Positions 25,495 through 38,787 are shown, counted from the stretch's first letter. The stretch: DNA of 64,000 bases from Lumnitzera littorea (GCA_024138015.1 JAMXBB010000003.1:36197832-36261831); one strand, 5' to 3'. A program made the numbers and translations. The notes: a model not told the origin generated them from the letters alone.

Positions 25495-28329
25495 ATGTTC
25501 AACCTAATGCGTGGAAAGGAAACAGCTGCATCTAGCTCTAGTATCGTTAATCAAGTAATGAACTGTGCAGGTATTGTTTTGTCACTTTCCTCTTCTACTA
25601 CAACAGTGAATATTTGTTATGTTTCATGGGTGATTGATACTGGGGTAACGAATCATATGAAATCTTATCTTAACCTTCTTCAAAATGTTAAACATCTCAT
25701 AAAGCCTATACCAATTCGATTACTAGATAGTAGTATTATATATGCTCATAAAACTGGTATTGTCAACATCAATCTACATCTTACATTATATAATGTTTTG
25801 TTTGTTCTTAATTTTACACAAAACCTCATTTCTATTACTAAACTTATGTCTTTACAACCTTTGTAAGTAATGTTTGATTCATCCTCATGTAACTTACATG
25901 ACCCAATTTCTAAGAAGACTGTTGCTACAACTCAAGTGAAAGATGGACTTTATGTTCTACATGTTAATGTCTCATCCAACTTTGTTAGTTATTTAGTTAG
26001 TGTTGTTAATAATGTCAATAACACAGATCTTGTGCTCCTTCATGATAGACCAGGACATACTTTTGTTTCCAAGTTATAGCATATGTCAATTTGTAAAAAC
26101 TTAAATCCTATCAATTTCATTTGTAATACCATCCAAGAAGCAAAATTCCATCGTTTGCTATTTAATATCAATACAAGTCATTGTTCTTTTGCTTTTGAGC
26201 TTCTACATGTGGATTGTTGGGGTCTTTATCATATTTCTTCCTTATGTGGTGCCAATTATTTCCTCACTATACTTGACGACTTCTCTAGATCAACTTGGAC
26301 TTTTTTTATGCAACATACGAGTCAAACACCACACATTCTAAAACATTTCTTCAACTACGTTTCTAACCACTTCTCTATCATACCTAAGTCAATTAAGATT
26401 GATAATGGGAGTGAGTTTATTTCTTGTACTTGTTAAGACCTGTTTCATGACCTTAGGATATTGCATCAGAAAAGTTTACCCTATACACCTAAGAAAAATG
26501 GTCGAGTGGAGGGGAAACATCGACATCTTTTAGACACATTTAGAGCACTACAGCTTCATGCTAATTTGTCTAAAGAGTTCTAGGGAGAATGTATACTTGC
26601 TGCTACTCATCTCATTAATCTTATGTTAGTAGCTAAACTCTCTTAGAAGTTTCCTTATGAGGTGTTGTTTAAAAGGGTTCCTTATTATAGTAAGTTGAGA
26701 ATTGTTGGTTGTCTGTGCTATATAGCCAATCTTGGGCCAAGTAGAGACAAATTTGATGCTAAAGGTGCTAAATGTATTTTTCTTAAGAATGCTATCGACA
26801 TTTTCCATCTAACTATGTCATATCTCTTGCACGTATGTTGTATGTCCATGAGCCATCTGATTATTCTCAAGCTGTTAAGTAGTAAGAATGGGTAGATGCC
26901 ATAGAGAAGGAGTTACACACCTTAGAAAGTAATAATACTGGGGATCTTACTTCCTTACCTGTTGGTAAGAAACCAATTAGTTGCAAATGTGTATATAAGG
27001 TTAAGTATCAACCAGATGGTAGTGTTGATCGTTATAAAGCGAGGCTTGTAATAAAGGGTTTTACCCAAATTAAGGGTAAGGACTACACTAAAACTTTTTC
27101 TCCAATAGCAAAGCTGAACACAATCTAGATTTTGATAGCTGTAGCCACTTCTTTTTCTTGGCCAATTTATCACATTGATGTTAGTAATGCTTTCTTACAT
27201 GGCCATCTTAATGAGGAGATTTATATGGTGCCTCCTCCGGGTTATACTAAAGCATAACTAAGTGTAGTTTGTAAGCTGAAATGTTCCTTATATGGGCTTA
27301 AACAAACCTCACAACAATGGAATGTTGAAATCACTTAGTTCTTGGTTGTACGTGGTTTTTGTCATTCTAAACATGATCATTCACTTTTCACTAATCATTC
27401 TAATAATGGTTTTGTTGTTATACTTTTATATGTTGATGACATGTTGGTAATTGGTTCTAATGAGGATCTTGTCAAGTAAATCAAAGATCAATTGGATGCC
27501 AAATTCATGATTAAGGATCTTAGGCTTGCTAGATATTTTCTTGGATTGGAGCTTTACAGTGTACCTAGTAGCTATTTGCTTACTCAATAGAAGTTTATTT
27601 CTGATGTCTAGGTTAAAACTAGTTTAACGATTGCTAAACCAACAAAATTTCCTCTTCTTAGTGATTGTAAGTTAGATACTGATTCAAGGGAGTTTCTATC
27701 AAATCCAACTTATTTTCGTAGGCTTGTTGGTTGCCTTTCTTACATTAATCTCACATGTCTAGATATCAGCCTTGCTATTCATGCTCTTAGTTTGCATATG
27801 TGTAAACTTTGGATAATTCATTTACAAGCCTTATTTCATGTGTTACGTTACTTAAAAGGGACCATCACATTAGGACTTTTTTACTCATCTCAGAATAATT
27901 TGCTTTTACAAGCCTATTCTAATTCTAATTGGGCTATCGCCTCTGTTGATCATTGTTCCATTTATGGCTATTGCATTTTTCTTGGCTCTACTTTGATTTC
28001 CTAGAAATCAAAGAAGCAATTGACAATATCCACTTCATCCGCAAAAGCCAAGTATTGTGCACTAGCAACCACTGCTAAAGAGCTTCTTTAGACCTCCTAC
28101 ATCTTGCATGATTTAGACATTTGTTTATCTCTCCCTATCTCTATCAATTGTGATAACAAGTCAACTTTGTTGGTTACCTCTAATCCTTGTCTTCATGTGC
28201 ATACAAAGCATATTGATGTTGATATCCATTTTGTTCACAATCATATTGCATCTAGTTTCTTACTTGTTCAATATGTCTCTACACATTTACAAATAGCTAA
28301 TGTCTTCACTAAGCCTTTGGGTGAGTAGT
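25495..28329 (+). pseudogene. Copia 2 pol (protease, integrase, RT, RNase H), broken
   Basis: The protease motif WVIDTGVTNHM (about 25628-25660) keeps D-T-G. The pre-integrase segment reads LVLLHDRPGH (about 26031-26060). Integrase keeps all three acidic residues: LLHVDCWG (about 26203), KIDNGSEF (about 26398) and GRVEGKHRH (about 26503). RT has IYHIDVSNAFLHGHLNEE and VILLYVDDMLVIGSN, with YVDD at 27429-27440. RNase H ends with the ANVFTKPLGE stretch before a TAG at 28329. The reading frame changes between about 26895 and 27790. Several stops sit where Trp or Gln is expected, such as TAG in AFS.KFPYEV-like and LIS.KSKK-like contexts. Confidence 0.85.
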
Positions 28330-28374
28330 CATTATCTTTTTTCCAAAGCAAGTTATCGCTACAGGCCACTCAAA

Positions 28375-28387
28375 CTTGAGGAGGGGA
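28375..28387 (+). other. Polypurine tract of copia 2
   Basis: CTTGAGGAGGGGA directly precedes the 3' LTR start TGATAAG. This is the usual site of plus-strand priming. Confidence 0.8.
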
Positions 28388-28613
28388 TGATAAGTTATGT
28401 TGTCCACGTGTAGAGTCCTTTGTACTGACACTTGTATATTTTTTATTTGTTAGTCTTTTAGTTAGTTATAATTGTATTTCATATTGTATAAATAGCTTCA
28501 GTTCTCATTAATCAATAAAATGAATTACTTTTAGCCTTCATCGCACTCGTATAGCTTCTATTGCAATCATATGGATTTTGCTATATTACAATAGAATTTG
28601 CTGGAATTCATCA
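28388..28613 (+). repeat. 3' LTR of copia 2
   Basis: It is 226 bp, the same length as the 5' LTR, with scattered substitutions and no evident indels. Confidence 0.9.
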
Positions 28614-28618
28614 AAATC

Positions 28619-30838
28619 TTCCATAGCCTACTTAATATTTTCACTTTTGATTTTCCATAAAAGATCTTTTCCGTTCACAATTTCCTATTTGTTAGCAAAA
28701 TACCTTGTAAGTTCGAATACATTTCATAAATCTGCTCACAGTTTGTAAAAAGTAAACAATCATCTCAAGTTTGTCACATATATAGCTCTTCCTAGCTTCA
28801 CTTTATATTTTGTACATCCATATAACTTCATAGATTCAATCTAACACCATGAAAATGCTTCATAGTTCGTACTATCTAACATTCATGAATTCTCTAAAAC
28901 TGCATAAATTCAATTTTATTCTTAAAATCTCTAAATATTTCATAAAGGCTCTTATAGCTATTCACTTATTTTATTTTGATTTCGTTGTAGTGTTTGTTGA
29001 ATCACTCTATGTTCGTAAATCCACTTAAATTCAAAAAAGCACAAAAATGTGATTTTCTCCAATGTCCGTAACAACATTATGAACATTTAATTTGTTTCGT
29101 GAAATTGTAAATTCATAAATGACCATATCTTTCGCAAAATTAGTCAATTCTCGTAAACTTACGTGAAGTTTACGAATCTCTTCAAATTTTCATAAAATTA
29201 TTCGTGTTCATAATATCACTTCAAGTTCGTAACTAAGCTCAAAAGTTCATGAAGCCACTGTATATGTTTGTAAATAATTACTTAAACGTATTTGCAAAAC
29301 TAGTCCAATGAGAACTTCCACACATGGGATTTTAGAAGGCCCTGAAAATTTGAGGCGGTTTGTATTAATCCATCAAATTCTCTTGATATTTAAATCGTGC
29401 ATTTTAGGTAGGCTTAAATGATCAATTAAGTTCAAAGATGATGTATGGGGTATTAGAAATGAGCTTTTATAGGGCAGATAAGGTATAAAACTATACTTGT
29501 ACCCTATTTTATATTTATAGTTCCCAAATTTTTAAACTATAATCTATTCTCTAACACCCTGAAATTTGTATCATGTAGAATTTATAGGTACATGATAGAT
29601 CAAAATATATAAAATTTTTCTATTATATTTTTATAAGATTAAAAATTGTAAGGTAAATTTTCCATCATCATAATTCATCGATATTTTTGTAATGTCATAT
29701 TCATTCAAATTACATAAAAACACTTTCTCTATGAGTTCGGAAAGGAGACACTAGAAAATTCACTTCATATAACATTCTAGACAACAGTGATGTTACAAAG
29801 TAAAAGTGACAAAACAATACGTCTATTAAAAAATTCACATTTTGCTTGTGTAGACCATATAATTTATTAGAAAATTTACTCCTTTTAACTAAAGCATATA
29901 ATTCTAATTCCATTAGAATAAGTTTATTAAGTATCTATTGAATAATAGTAAACATATTGTTAGTAATAGGAAAGAAATGAGATAAAGTACATGGAAAATA
30001 GAAATATAGAAATGAAACAAGCCAAAGGTGAAAGATATTCTTTAGGATTTTTATGGATAATGAGATTGGACCAAAACCTATATGCTGTTTATTTTTTCTT
30101 TTTCTTTTTTTTTTTTTCCTATAGAACTTTAAAGGTATAAATATAATATGGTTTTGTATTCATTATTATTATTTAATAATTTTTACAATATGGATATAAA
30201 GCACCTTAAAATCTACACTTTGTATTTGTCATAGATTTTAGGGTGGGTAGAGAATAACAAGACATCATACTAATATCTTATCCTGTAAAAATAAGTTTAG
30301 GAAAATTATAGTCATAACTAACCTTGTGACTTTCAATATTTTATAGAAACATATCTAATATTGTGAGGTATTGAGTATAATAGGAATACTCACTTACCTC
30401 CATACAATATAGGTTGAATGTGCTGTTGCATGAAAGAAGATGGCATGCACCCAAGATAAAGGGATACATTGGAAGACAGAAATAATGTCCTATGGTAACT
30501 TCTAGCGATTTCTCTAATGTCAAGGAGGACTTTGCGATGATCTATTGCTAAGATGGGCATACAATGAAAAACATTAGCTTGTGCACATAGGGTCTCAAAA
30601 GATTACATTTAGATGGTGGTCGTACGCAGGAAAAATACTTGGTATTACTACATATTGGTGCTCAATGCAGGCCAAAAGTATTAGCCAAAGGTTAGACTGG
30701 GACCATGTTTATCACCTCGAAGTTTGAAAAAATGACTAGTAGAAGGGAGAAGAAAGGGAAAAAAAATACGCATAAGGGGAAAGAAGAAAAAAGGACAAAG
30801 ACAAACCTGAAGGAACATTGACATTTACTATGAGATAA
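28619..30838. other. Unassigned AT-rich DNA
   Basis: 28650-29300 continues the degenerate word pattern (TTCGTAA, TTCATAAA, GTAAATT) seen left of copia 2. 29300-30838 shows no recognisable gene; the short minus-strand frames there have no family signature. Confidence 0.4.
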
Positions 30839-32118
30839 AGCACCGATAACTCTTATTTTAAACATATTTCACATGGTGATTTTATAGTATTTCCTTTATA
30901 TTTTTTGTTTTCTTTAAACAAATTGATACTTAATTGAGTAAAATTTTAATTTCAAGGCTTTAATGCGTTCTAGGATTGAAAACGAAGAAAAGGAATCAAG
31001 TTTCACTCAATTTGGAGTTCAAATCAAATGAAAGAGTTATGAAGTTTTGAAGTTTTGAAGTTACACAGTTTAGGACATGGCCATGTCCCCAGGCTGTGTC
31101 CATGCAGGAAAATTTACCAGGGTCAGAAAGTTACACGACCTGGAGACACGACCTGGGGACACGGCCATGTCCCAAGCCGTGTCTGGTGACGAAAACAGAA
31201 TCCTTATAATACATATATAAAAGGACATATGAGGGTTTCAAGACATATGAGACACTAGAGAAGTAAAGAGACTTGAGGAGAAGGAGAAGAAAAAGGTGAA
31301 AGCAACACCAACTTCAAGATTGAAGAGATTTTTCATCAACAAAAGGAGTTTTCATGTTTTATTTTATGTTTTTAATGGAACTCGTTTTTAGATTCATTAT
31401 GAAAGCTTAGAATTCGTGTATTTAGGATTATGGAACCTAGGGTTTCATGTGACTCTTGGGTTGATTTATAATTTTCAATAAAGTTTCTATCTTTTCTTGA
31501 TTCAATTATGTTGTTTAACTGTTATCAATCTATGATATTTCTAGAATATCAATCTATGATATTATACATGATGATTGAGAAATTGCATGTGTAATAAGAT
31601 CTAGGCATAATTGGAAAGAATTACATGTATACTTAGAGATAAGATACGTGTTTCTTCCGGAAAGTTAATTATTTGTGTGGGAATTCATTATACATTAATC
31701 CAATTCTAAGTTATATTACTAAGTGAAGAGATTCTAGTAAATAATTTAGGATTAGGGTTAATATGCTTGAGAAAGGTATTAACTTTAATTATGAATCCCT
31801 TCGATCAAGGATAATAGAAATTGAATTGAATATATTTTAAGCGGTCATATGTTAAACACTAGGGGAAATAATTCCTAAATACGTTATTGCATTCTTGAAG
31901 TCGTTCTTAGTTTTATTGCTTTCTAAATTGCTTAATTAAGTCTCATAATTAGCTTAGTTTGTTAATTTCAGTATTTTTAATTCATTCAACCCATCACAAT
32001 TTTCCGGTTAGATAATAGAGCTAAGGTTAATATTAGTACTCGAAATCTCTGAGGGATTGACTCGGACTCACATCCGCTATATTAAAACTGATAAGTGCAC
32101 TTGCCTGATATCAAGCAC
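30839..32118 (+). repeat. Solo gypsy-type LTR with AGCAC target duplication
   Basis: The segment 30844-32113 (1270 bp) begins CGATAACTCTTATTTTA, near the common TGATAACTC start. It ends GTGCACTTGCCTGATATCA and is flanked by AGCAC at 30839-30843 and 32114-32118. The GGGATTGACTCGGACTCACAT-like stretch near the end is typical of plant gypsy LTR tails. A GC-rich stretch of GACACGGCCATGTCC-type inverted words (31075-31185) and a TATA box ATATATAAAAGG (about 31221-31232) fit a U3 promoter. No internal region remains, so it probably arose by recombination between two LTRs. Confidence 0.8.
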
Positions 32119-32599
32119 TATGACTTCGTAGTAGGCATAGAGTTGTTCGCTACGAAAAATAATTTAATGGTACTAATATATTACATGAATTGATAAATTA
32201 TGTGAAATATCAATAAAAAAAACTAACACATGACAGTAAATAAACACATTTTTTTTAATGTACCAATTATATTTTTATATATCAAATTTTTATGAATACT
32301 TATATATTACTCAATAATTCACATCATGCGTTAGTACTAACGAAGTGTTTCTTGTTGGCCACTAGAAAGAGACTCCCTTCAAAGAGCATGTAAAGATTTC
32401 TCCACACATATCCTTCCATTCCATGCTTTTAGAATATATATATTTCAAGTTTTACTTTTAGGGTAAATTGCAAATATTACTCACATATATTTACTTAATA
32501 TACACATAACCCTTTTATTATATTTGAGATTGAGCATATAAATCTCTAAACCTTTGAAAAAATGTATTTGGTCTCTTAAATGACCATTTCACTATTAAC
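32119..32599. other. AT-rich DNA at the left edge of the nested element
   Basis: No gene was found. It holds a GGGTAAATTGCAAATA stretch that is common in plant dispersed repeats. It is continuous with 57931 onward if the nested element is removed. Confidence 0.4.
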
Positions 32600-32604
32600 G
32601 TCAT

Positions 32605-32648
32605 TGTTGATCATGTAGAGACCAACGAGGATATGAAGAGTTGGATGG
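32605..32648 (-). repeat. Outer fragment of the left (3') LTR of element T
   Basis: TGTTGATCATGTAGAGACC aligns with TGTTGATTGTATAGAGACC at 56991, the start of the right LTR. The match runs for 44 bp until G1 begins. The rest of this LTR resumes at 38788. Confidence 0.8.
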
Positions 32649-33480
32649 TGATGGGAATCAAGCTATTGGGCCCCTAACCCGCAATCGAGCTCGAGGATTA
32701 GAGGGGCTTGTACGACGAATCTTTATGTTCCAACTTACCCCTACCGAAATCGAGTGTCTATTTACCGAGTCACATCTAGTGTCATACCGTATGACCACCC
32801 ATTATTGTATGGTCGAGTTGACGATTACTCTCTATTGTCGAGTTGACGATTACTCCCTATTGCCGAGTTGAACGATTAATCGGCATCTTCCTTACCAAGA
32901 AACCGAGAAAGGGATACCGGACTAATTAGGCCATCCTTGCTTAGACAAACCCATCTATCCGTACTTTTGTCCGCATCTCCTAACAACCTGGCCAATGTAG
33001 CATCGCCACGTTTACAATATTATGTGTAGAATCTATAGCACCAATGATTGTTTTTCTTATATATTCATTTTTCTCTTTTTGTATCATGTATATTGCTTCT
33101 TTAGGAAATGTCCTTATTGTCTTTTCCCTTTTAGTCAAGTTGCCCTTGTTTACGGATATAAATACCCCTATACTTGTAGTTGTAAGAACATCAAATTACC
33201 TTCAATACACTTAAATAGATGGGTTTGTCATAGTAAGGTTAGGTGGCAAGTAACCTCGTTGAACCAATTCGTGCGTCATATCGAATTGTGCTGAGAGTCC
33301 TTAAAAGTTCCATTAGTGCATCATATCCTCTAAAGTTGTTTGTGGGTTTGCTTACTATTTTCCATTCTTCATTTCTTGCCCTTTTTGTACCTTTCCCCAT
33401 TTACTCTTTTCGAGCTTTCTATAAGCTTGGACCTATCTAGCGATCGACTTTGTCTATTCTTGGTCACGGTTTCTATTATC
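32649..33480 (+). repeat. 5' LTR of G1
   Basis: Matching words with 38068-38787 include GAGCTCGAGGATTA(G/A)AGGGGCTTGTA, CCATTAGTGCATCATATCCT and GGGTTTGCTTACTA. The TATA box TATAAATA is at 33157-33164 (38541-38548 in the other copy). The 3' boundary is set by the primer-binding site and by analogy with G2. Confidence 0.85.
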
Positions 33481-33481
33481 T

Positions 33482-33498
33482 TAGTATCAGAGCGGAGG
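33482..33498 (+). other. Primer-binding site of G1
   Basis: TAGTATCAGAGCGGAGG follows TATTATCT. It differs from the initiator-Met type TGGTATCAGAGC by one G-to-A change. Confidence 0.75.
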
Positions 33499-33633
33499 TT
33501 TTATGTGTACTATAGTTAGTTTTTCTTGAATTATGTTATACTCTATTTTATGTGTACAAAACAGAGCAAGTTACTGTGTTGTGAGTTGTTCACTCTTTGA
33601 AGTGTTTGTTGAAATTTGAATCTGTGAGAAAAA

Positions 33634-36600
33634 ATGACAGATCCAATTATGAAGGTTAATGCTAGTGATGACAGCGGAGTCGTCTACCATGGACGACAAT
33701 CTCAGGGAACTCCCAAAAGTACTGACAAGAAACTTGATAAGGTAGCTAACCTCTTGGTAGATCTAACCTAATCGGTTCATGCCCTATCTTGTCAACCTAC
33801 TGAGGCCATACAAAACACTCTACAAGTCACTCAACCTGTTAGAGGTCAGAACCCAGCTCGACTAGTTCGAGGTGAAGGAGTTGGCAGATGAGTAAGGCGA
33901 ATGATAGATCTTAGAGAGCTAGATGAGAAGGAAGAAGAGTATTTTGAAGAGAAATGTGTACAAGTCCCTAGAGCATCTGACCATGTGAAGCTTCGAATTT
34001 TGAATTTCAATGGATATGGGAATGTTGATGAGTATCTGGATTAGGAAGAAAAGGTAAAGCGTGTATTTGATTACTATTAATATGAGGATTATGAGAAAAT
34101 AAAAACTACTACTGTTGAATTCTCCAAATATGTCACCATGTGGTGGAAGAATTTTCAGACCATAAGAAGAAGAGAGGGGTACCGAGAGGTTAACACCTGG
34201 CCCGAGATGAAGAAAGTGCTCAAAAACTTATTCATGCTGGAAACTTATCTCCAAGATGCATTCACTCGGCTTCAAGAGCTAAGACAAGGAGGCCAAACTG
34301 TTGATGAATATGTTTACGAATTCTAAATGCTTATGATAAAATATGAAGTGGAGGAACCACCTGCTCATACAGTCTTAAGGTTTATCACTGGGTTAAGAGG
34401 AGACATCTGAGACACTGTGGAGCTCCAATGATTTGACACAATGAATGAAGCTATTAGGATTACCCAATGAGTAGAGAGGCAGAGAAGGAGCCGAGTAATG
34501 ACCAGAATGCCAACTAGCCGACCCGGATAGGTAAGTCATCGAACTCTGCCGAGTACTAAGCTAAACAGAAGGGTTGATGTCTGAGCTGAGTAAAAAAGCC
34601 GACCCGAAGATGTAGCATCAATCCAAATGTATGAGAAGGGGTATGGGTCTAGTAGGAAGACCAGCCGAATCAAGTGCTTCAAGTGTCAAGGGTTCAGACA
34701 TATGGTTATTCAGTGCTCAAATCAAAGGATGATGGTCATCAAGGGAAGCATCTCGAAGTTAGATGTAAAGAACATGGATGAGGAACCCAAGGATGAGGTA
34801 CCAGTCGAGAATGAGAATGCCAAGAAAGAGTTGATTGAGGAAGATGTATATGCTGAGGACTTAAACTAGCTACTTATAGTTGTTTGACGTACTATGAGTA
34901 TGGAACCCTCACACGAGGAGGAGTAGAGAGAGAAATTATTTCATATCACCTACAAGGTAAATGATCAAACGTGCGCTTTCATCGTGGATAGTAGGAGCTA
35001 CACCAATGTGGTGTCAACCGACCTCATTTCAAAATTGAGGTTGCCGACTGTTGTACACTCGCAGCCATACATGTTGCACACCACTACTGTTAATAACTAT
35101 CGGCAATTACTCCAACCAAATTCTTTGTGACGTACTACCCATGTGTGCATCTCACATGTTGTTAGGAAGACTATGGTTGTTTGATAAGAGAGTTATCCAC
35201 GACGGTTACAAGAATACCTACATGTTCAAGAGGGATGATCGGAAGATCACGCTAAATTCGATGCTGCCGAAAGAAGTTCATAAGTTACAAAAAAAACTTG
35301 CTCGTGGATTGAAGAAGGCTTTGATGATGAGTAGAGCCAAGCTCTAAGAGGCCATTAATGCCAATGAGCCAACCCTCTTGTTGGTTAGGTGACTACTAGA
35401 AATGAAGAAGCGGAATGATTTACCCTAAGAGGTGAAGGAATTGTTGGATGAATATGCCGACCTATTCTTAGAACAGTTGCCAAAAGGATCGCCCTTAACC
35501 CAAGGCATAAAGCACTGCATTGACTTAATACCCGGCGCTGCACTGCCAAATAAGCCAGCTTATCGCATGAATCTTGAGCAAACTTCTGAGCTTCAACGTC
35601 AAGTCAATGAGTTGCTATAAAGAGGATACGTGAGAAGGAGTCTCAGCCCTTGTGCTGTACCTGCACTTCTAGTACCGAAGAAGGATGGAACTTGGCGAAT
35701 GTGTGTTAACAGCCAAGCCATAAACAAAATCACAATCAAATCATAGTATTTGATCCCAAGGCTAAAAGACATATTGGATGAACTGAGTGGAGCTAAAATT
35801 TTTAGCAAGATTGATCTCAAGTCTAGCTAACATTAAATCCGCATGAGGCCAAGAGACAAGTGGTAGACTACATTCAAGACTTGACATGGACTTTACAAGT
35901 AAATGGTCATGCCCTTCGGCTTATCGAATGCCTTGAGCATCTTAATGAGACTTGTGAACCATAAGTTGAGACATCTCATCGAAAAGTGTGTCGTGGTGTA
36001 TTTCGATGACATCCTGATCTATAGTACTGACATGCTAAGTTACTGTAAACACATTAGAATAGTCCTAAATATCCTTCATATCGAGAGACTATTCGTCAAT
36101 TTCAAGAAATGTTACTTTTGCCAAGAAGAAATGGTATTCTTAGGCTATGTAGTCAGTGGAGGAGGCTTGCAAGTTGATGATGAGAAGATCCGAGCGATTG
36201 TTAAATGGTCGACCCCTACGACTTGTGCCAATGTGAGAAGTTTCCATGGACTAGCTTCATTTTGCCGAAGGTTCATTAGGAACTTCAGCACCTTTGCTGT
36301 GCCACTTACTGAATTAACAAAGAAAAATACTGACTTTCAAAGGGAAGAGAGGAGTTTTACTGAGATTAAGAAGAGATTGACCTTCGCCTCGGTGTTTGTG
36401 CTACCTGACTTTGATAAAATTTTTTAGCTAGAGTACGATGCATTAAGCATTGGAATAAGTGCTATCCTAATGCAAGAAGGCCAATCAATTGCCTTCCATA
36501 ATGAGAAGCTTTGAGGACCCCAGCCAAATTACTCCGTGTATGATAAAGAGCTCTTGGCATTAATCCACGCATTGCAAGTATGGCAGCACTATCTACTATC

Positions 36601-38056
36601 GAGAGAATTTGTCATATATATTGACCATGAGTCATTACGGTACCTTTGAAGTCAAACCAAGCTATCCAAGCAGCAAGCAAGATGGGTTAAATTCCTTGAA
36701 AGATTCAGTTTTGTGATCAAATATAAGCAAGGGAAGAGCAACGTTGTTACAGATGCTCTTTCGAGGAGGCATAGGCTCTTATCAAAACTGTAGACTAAAC
36801 TATTTGGTTTTGCAAGTATCAATGAACAGTATTTCGAGGATCCATACTTTGAACCAATAATTTCGAGATGCGTGGATGGGAAAACAGTGGATGAGTATTA
36901 TGTATAAGATGGCTATCTGTTTCGAGGAGAAAAACTGTGCATGTCAACTTGTTCCTTACAAGAATTATTAATTAAGGAAGTCTATAGTAGGGGACTCTCC
37001 AGACACTTTGGAGAGAGAAGGACTTATGAACTAGTGAATGGTCGATTCTTTTGGCCAAGAATGCGAAAAGATGTGCATCGAGTGGTCGAAAGCTATGCTA
37101 TGTGCAAAAAGGCTAAGTACCGACCCGAACAAGGGAAAACAATGCCCCTACCTTTTCTGATGAGGTCGTAGACTGAACTAAGCATGGACTTTGTTCTCAC
37201 ACTACCGAAAACTACTTGAGGAAAAGATTCTGTAATGGTCGTTGTGGATCGGTTCAATAACATGGCACACTTCGTACCCTACACTAAAACTAATGACGCT
37301 TTGTCTATTACTTCTCTTTTCTTACAAGAAATTGCACGGATACGTGGTGTACTGAGAAGTGTAGTCTTCGACAAAGACCCCAAGTTCTTAAGCAATTTCC
37401 AGAAAACCCTGTGGCATCAGCTGGGAACCAAATTACTCTTCAATACCTCCTGTTACCCTTAAACTGATGGCCAAACAAAGGTGGTTAATCGTACTTTGGG
37501 TTCACTACTCCGAGCTGCAATCGGTAAGAACTTGGTTAATTGGAATGTTTGCTTACTAGTAGTCAAGTTTGCTTCTAACCAAACAATACATGACACCACT
37601 AAGCAAACCCCCTTCAAAGTGGTCTATGGATTCAATCCCGAGTTGCCCCTCGACTACGCCCTTATACCTGCACTCACGCAAGAGGACCTCAATGCCTCAG
37701 CTAGAGCACAATCCCTTCAGCACATCTATGACAAGGTTACTCGGCACATCGACTAGGCTACCAAAAGAATATGTGAAAAGACTAAGGGTCAGTTGGCCAA
37801 ACAATTTCAGCCGAGAGACTTGGTATGGCTATACCTCAATAAGAAATGCTTCCCGACTAAGAGGAAGACCAAATTATCTATAAAAGCAGAAGGACCTTTC
37901 AAAATTCTCTAGAAAATCAATGACAATGCCTACAAGTTGGAATTGCCTAAAGACTATGGGGTTTCTAACGCCTTTAACATCGCTGACCTCAGTCCATATC
38001 ACCCTGATGGAGAATTGAGTAAACAACATTTACATTTGATGTTAAATCCAAAATAA
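33634..38056 (+). pseudogene. G1 gag-pol polyprotein, broken
   Basis: An ATG at 33634 opens MTDPIMKVNASDDSG. The gag core has WWKNFQTIRRREGYRE (34141) and LQDAFTRLQELRQGGQ (34252). The zinc knuckle CFKCQGFRHMVIQC (34675-34716) is intact in spacing. The protease region reads FIVDSRSYTNVVS (about 34978), with D-S-R instead of D-[ST]-G. RT keeps VVYFDDILIYS (about 35994-36026). RNase H and the integrase zinc region (36950-37120) follow. In integrase the first two acids are kept (VVVDRFNNMAHF, VVFDKDPKF), but TDGQTKVVNRT has Lys where the catalytic Glu belongs. Stops such as TGA in AAGCTTTGAGGACCC and ACTTGAGGAAAAG replace CGA Arg codons. It ends at TAA 38054-38056. Confidence 0.87.
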
Positions 38057-38067
38057 CCCGAAGGGAA

Positions 38068-38787
38068 TTATGGGAATTAAGCTACGAAGCCTCGAACCTA
38101 CAGCCGAGCTCGAGGATTAAAGGGGCTTGTATAACAAATTCTTATGTTACAACCTACCCCTGCCGAAGCCGAGTATCTCCTTGCCAAGTCACCTCTAATA
38201 CTACACCATATGTGTAGTATACCAAGTTGACGATTACTCTCTATTGCAAAGTCGACCAATTACTCAGCATCTTCCTTATCAAGAAACCAAGAAAGGGAGA
38301 CCGGATTAACTAAGCCATCCCTACTCAGACAAACCCATCTGTTTGTACTTTTGTCCACATCTCTTAACAACCTTACCAATGCAGCATCACCTCGTATACA
38401 GTATCATGTGTAGAATCTGTAGCACCAATGATTGTTTTCCTTGTATATTCATTTTTACCCTTTTGTATCATGTACGTTACTTCTTTAGGAAATGTCCTTT
38501 TTGTCTTTTCCCCTTTAGGCAAGTTGCCCTAGTTTGCAGGTATAAATACCACTGTACTTGTAGTTGTAAGAACATCAAATTACCTTTAATACACTTGAGT
38601 ACTTTCTTTCTTACGAAAACACTACTTGTTTACTCTCGGTATCATTCTTGTGCTTTCCCTTAAGTAAGGTTAGGTGGTGAATAACCTCATTGGACCAATT
38701 CGTACGACATATCGAACTGTGTCATGAGTCTTGGAAGTTCCATTGGTGCGTCATATCCTTTGAAGCTGTTCATGGGTTTGCTTACTA
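38068..38787 (+). repeat. 3' LTR of G1, truncated at its end
   Basis: It starts TTATGGGAATTAAGC against TGATGGGAATCAAGC in the 5' LTR. Homology stops at CTTACTA (38781-38787). The next bases, AGGAGAGGG, belong to the LTR of element T, so the last ~123 bp were deleted. Confidence 0.85.

Larger units (their letters stand above)
24149..28613 (+). mobile_element. Ty1-copia element with 226-bp LTRs (copia 2)
   Basis: Both LTRs are exactly 226 bp (24149-24374 and 28388-28613), starting TGATAAGTT and ending TCA. The primer-binding site TGGTATTAAAGTAGG follows the 5' LTR directly, and the polypurine tract CTTGAGGAGGGGA directly precedes the 3' LTR. Flanking bases AAATT (24144-24148) and AAATC (28614-28618) make a 4/5 target-site duplication. 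Gag-pol lies on the plus strand and is full length in domain content but broken by stops and at least one frame change. Confidence 0.92.
32649..38787 (+). mobile_element. Ty3-gypsy element G1, inserted in the left LTR of T
   Basis: The 5' LTR (32649-about 33480) and a truncated 3' LTR (38068-38787) flank a plus-strand gag-pol. A primer-binding site TAGTATCAGAGCGGAGG follows the 5' LTR (33482), and the polypurine-like CCGAAGGGAA precedes the 3' LTR. The last ~123 bp of the 3' LTR (equivalent to 33358-33480) are missing, and element T sequence follows at once. Domain order is gag, protease, RT, RNase H, integrase. The C-terminal text matches the non-Tat, chromovirus-like gypsy branch, though I see no chromodomain. 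Confidence 0.88.
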
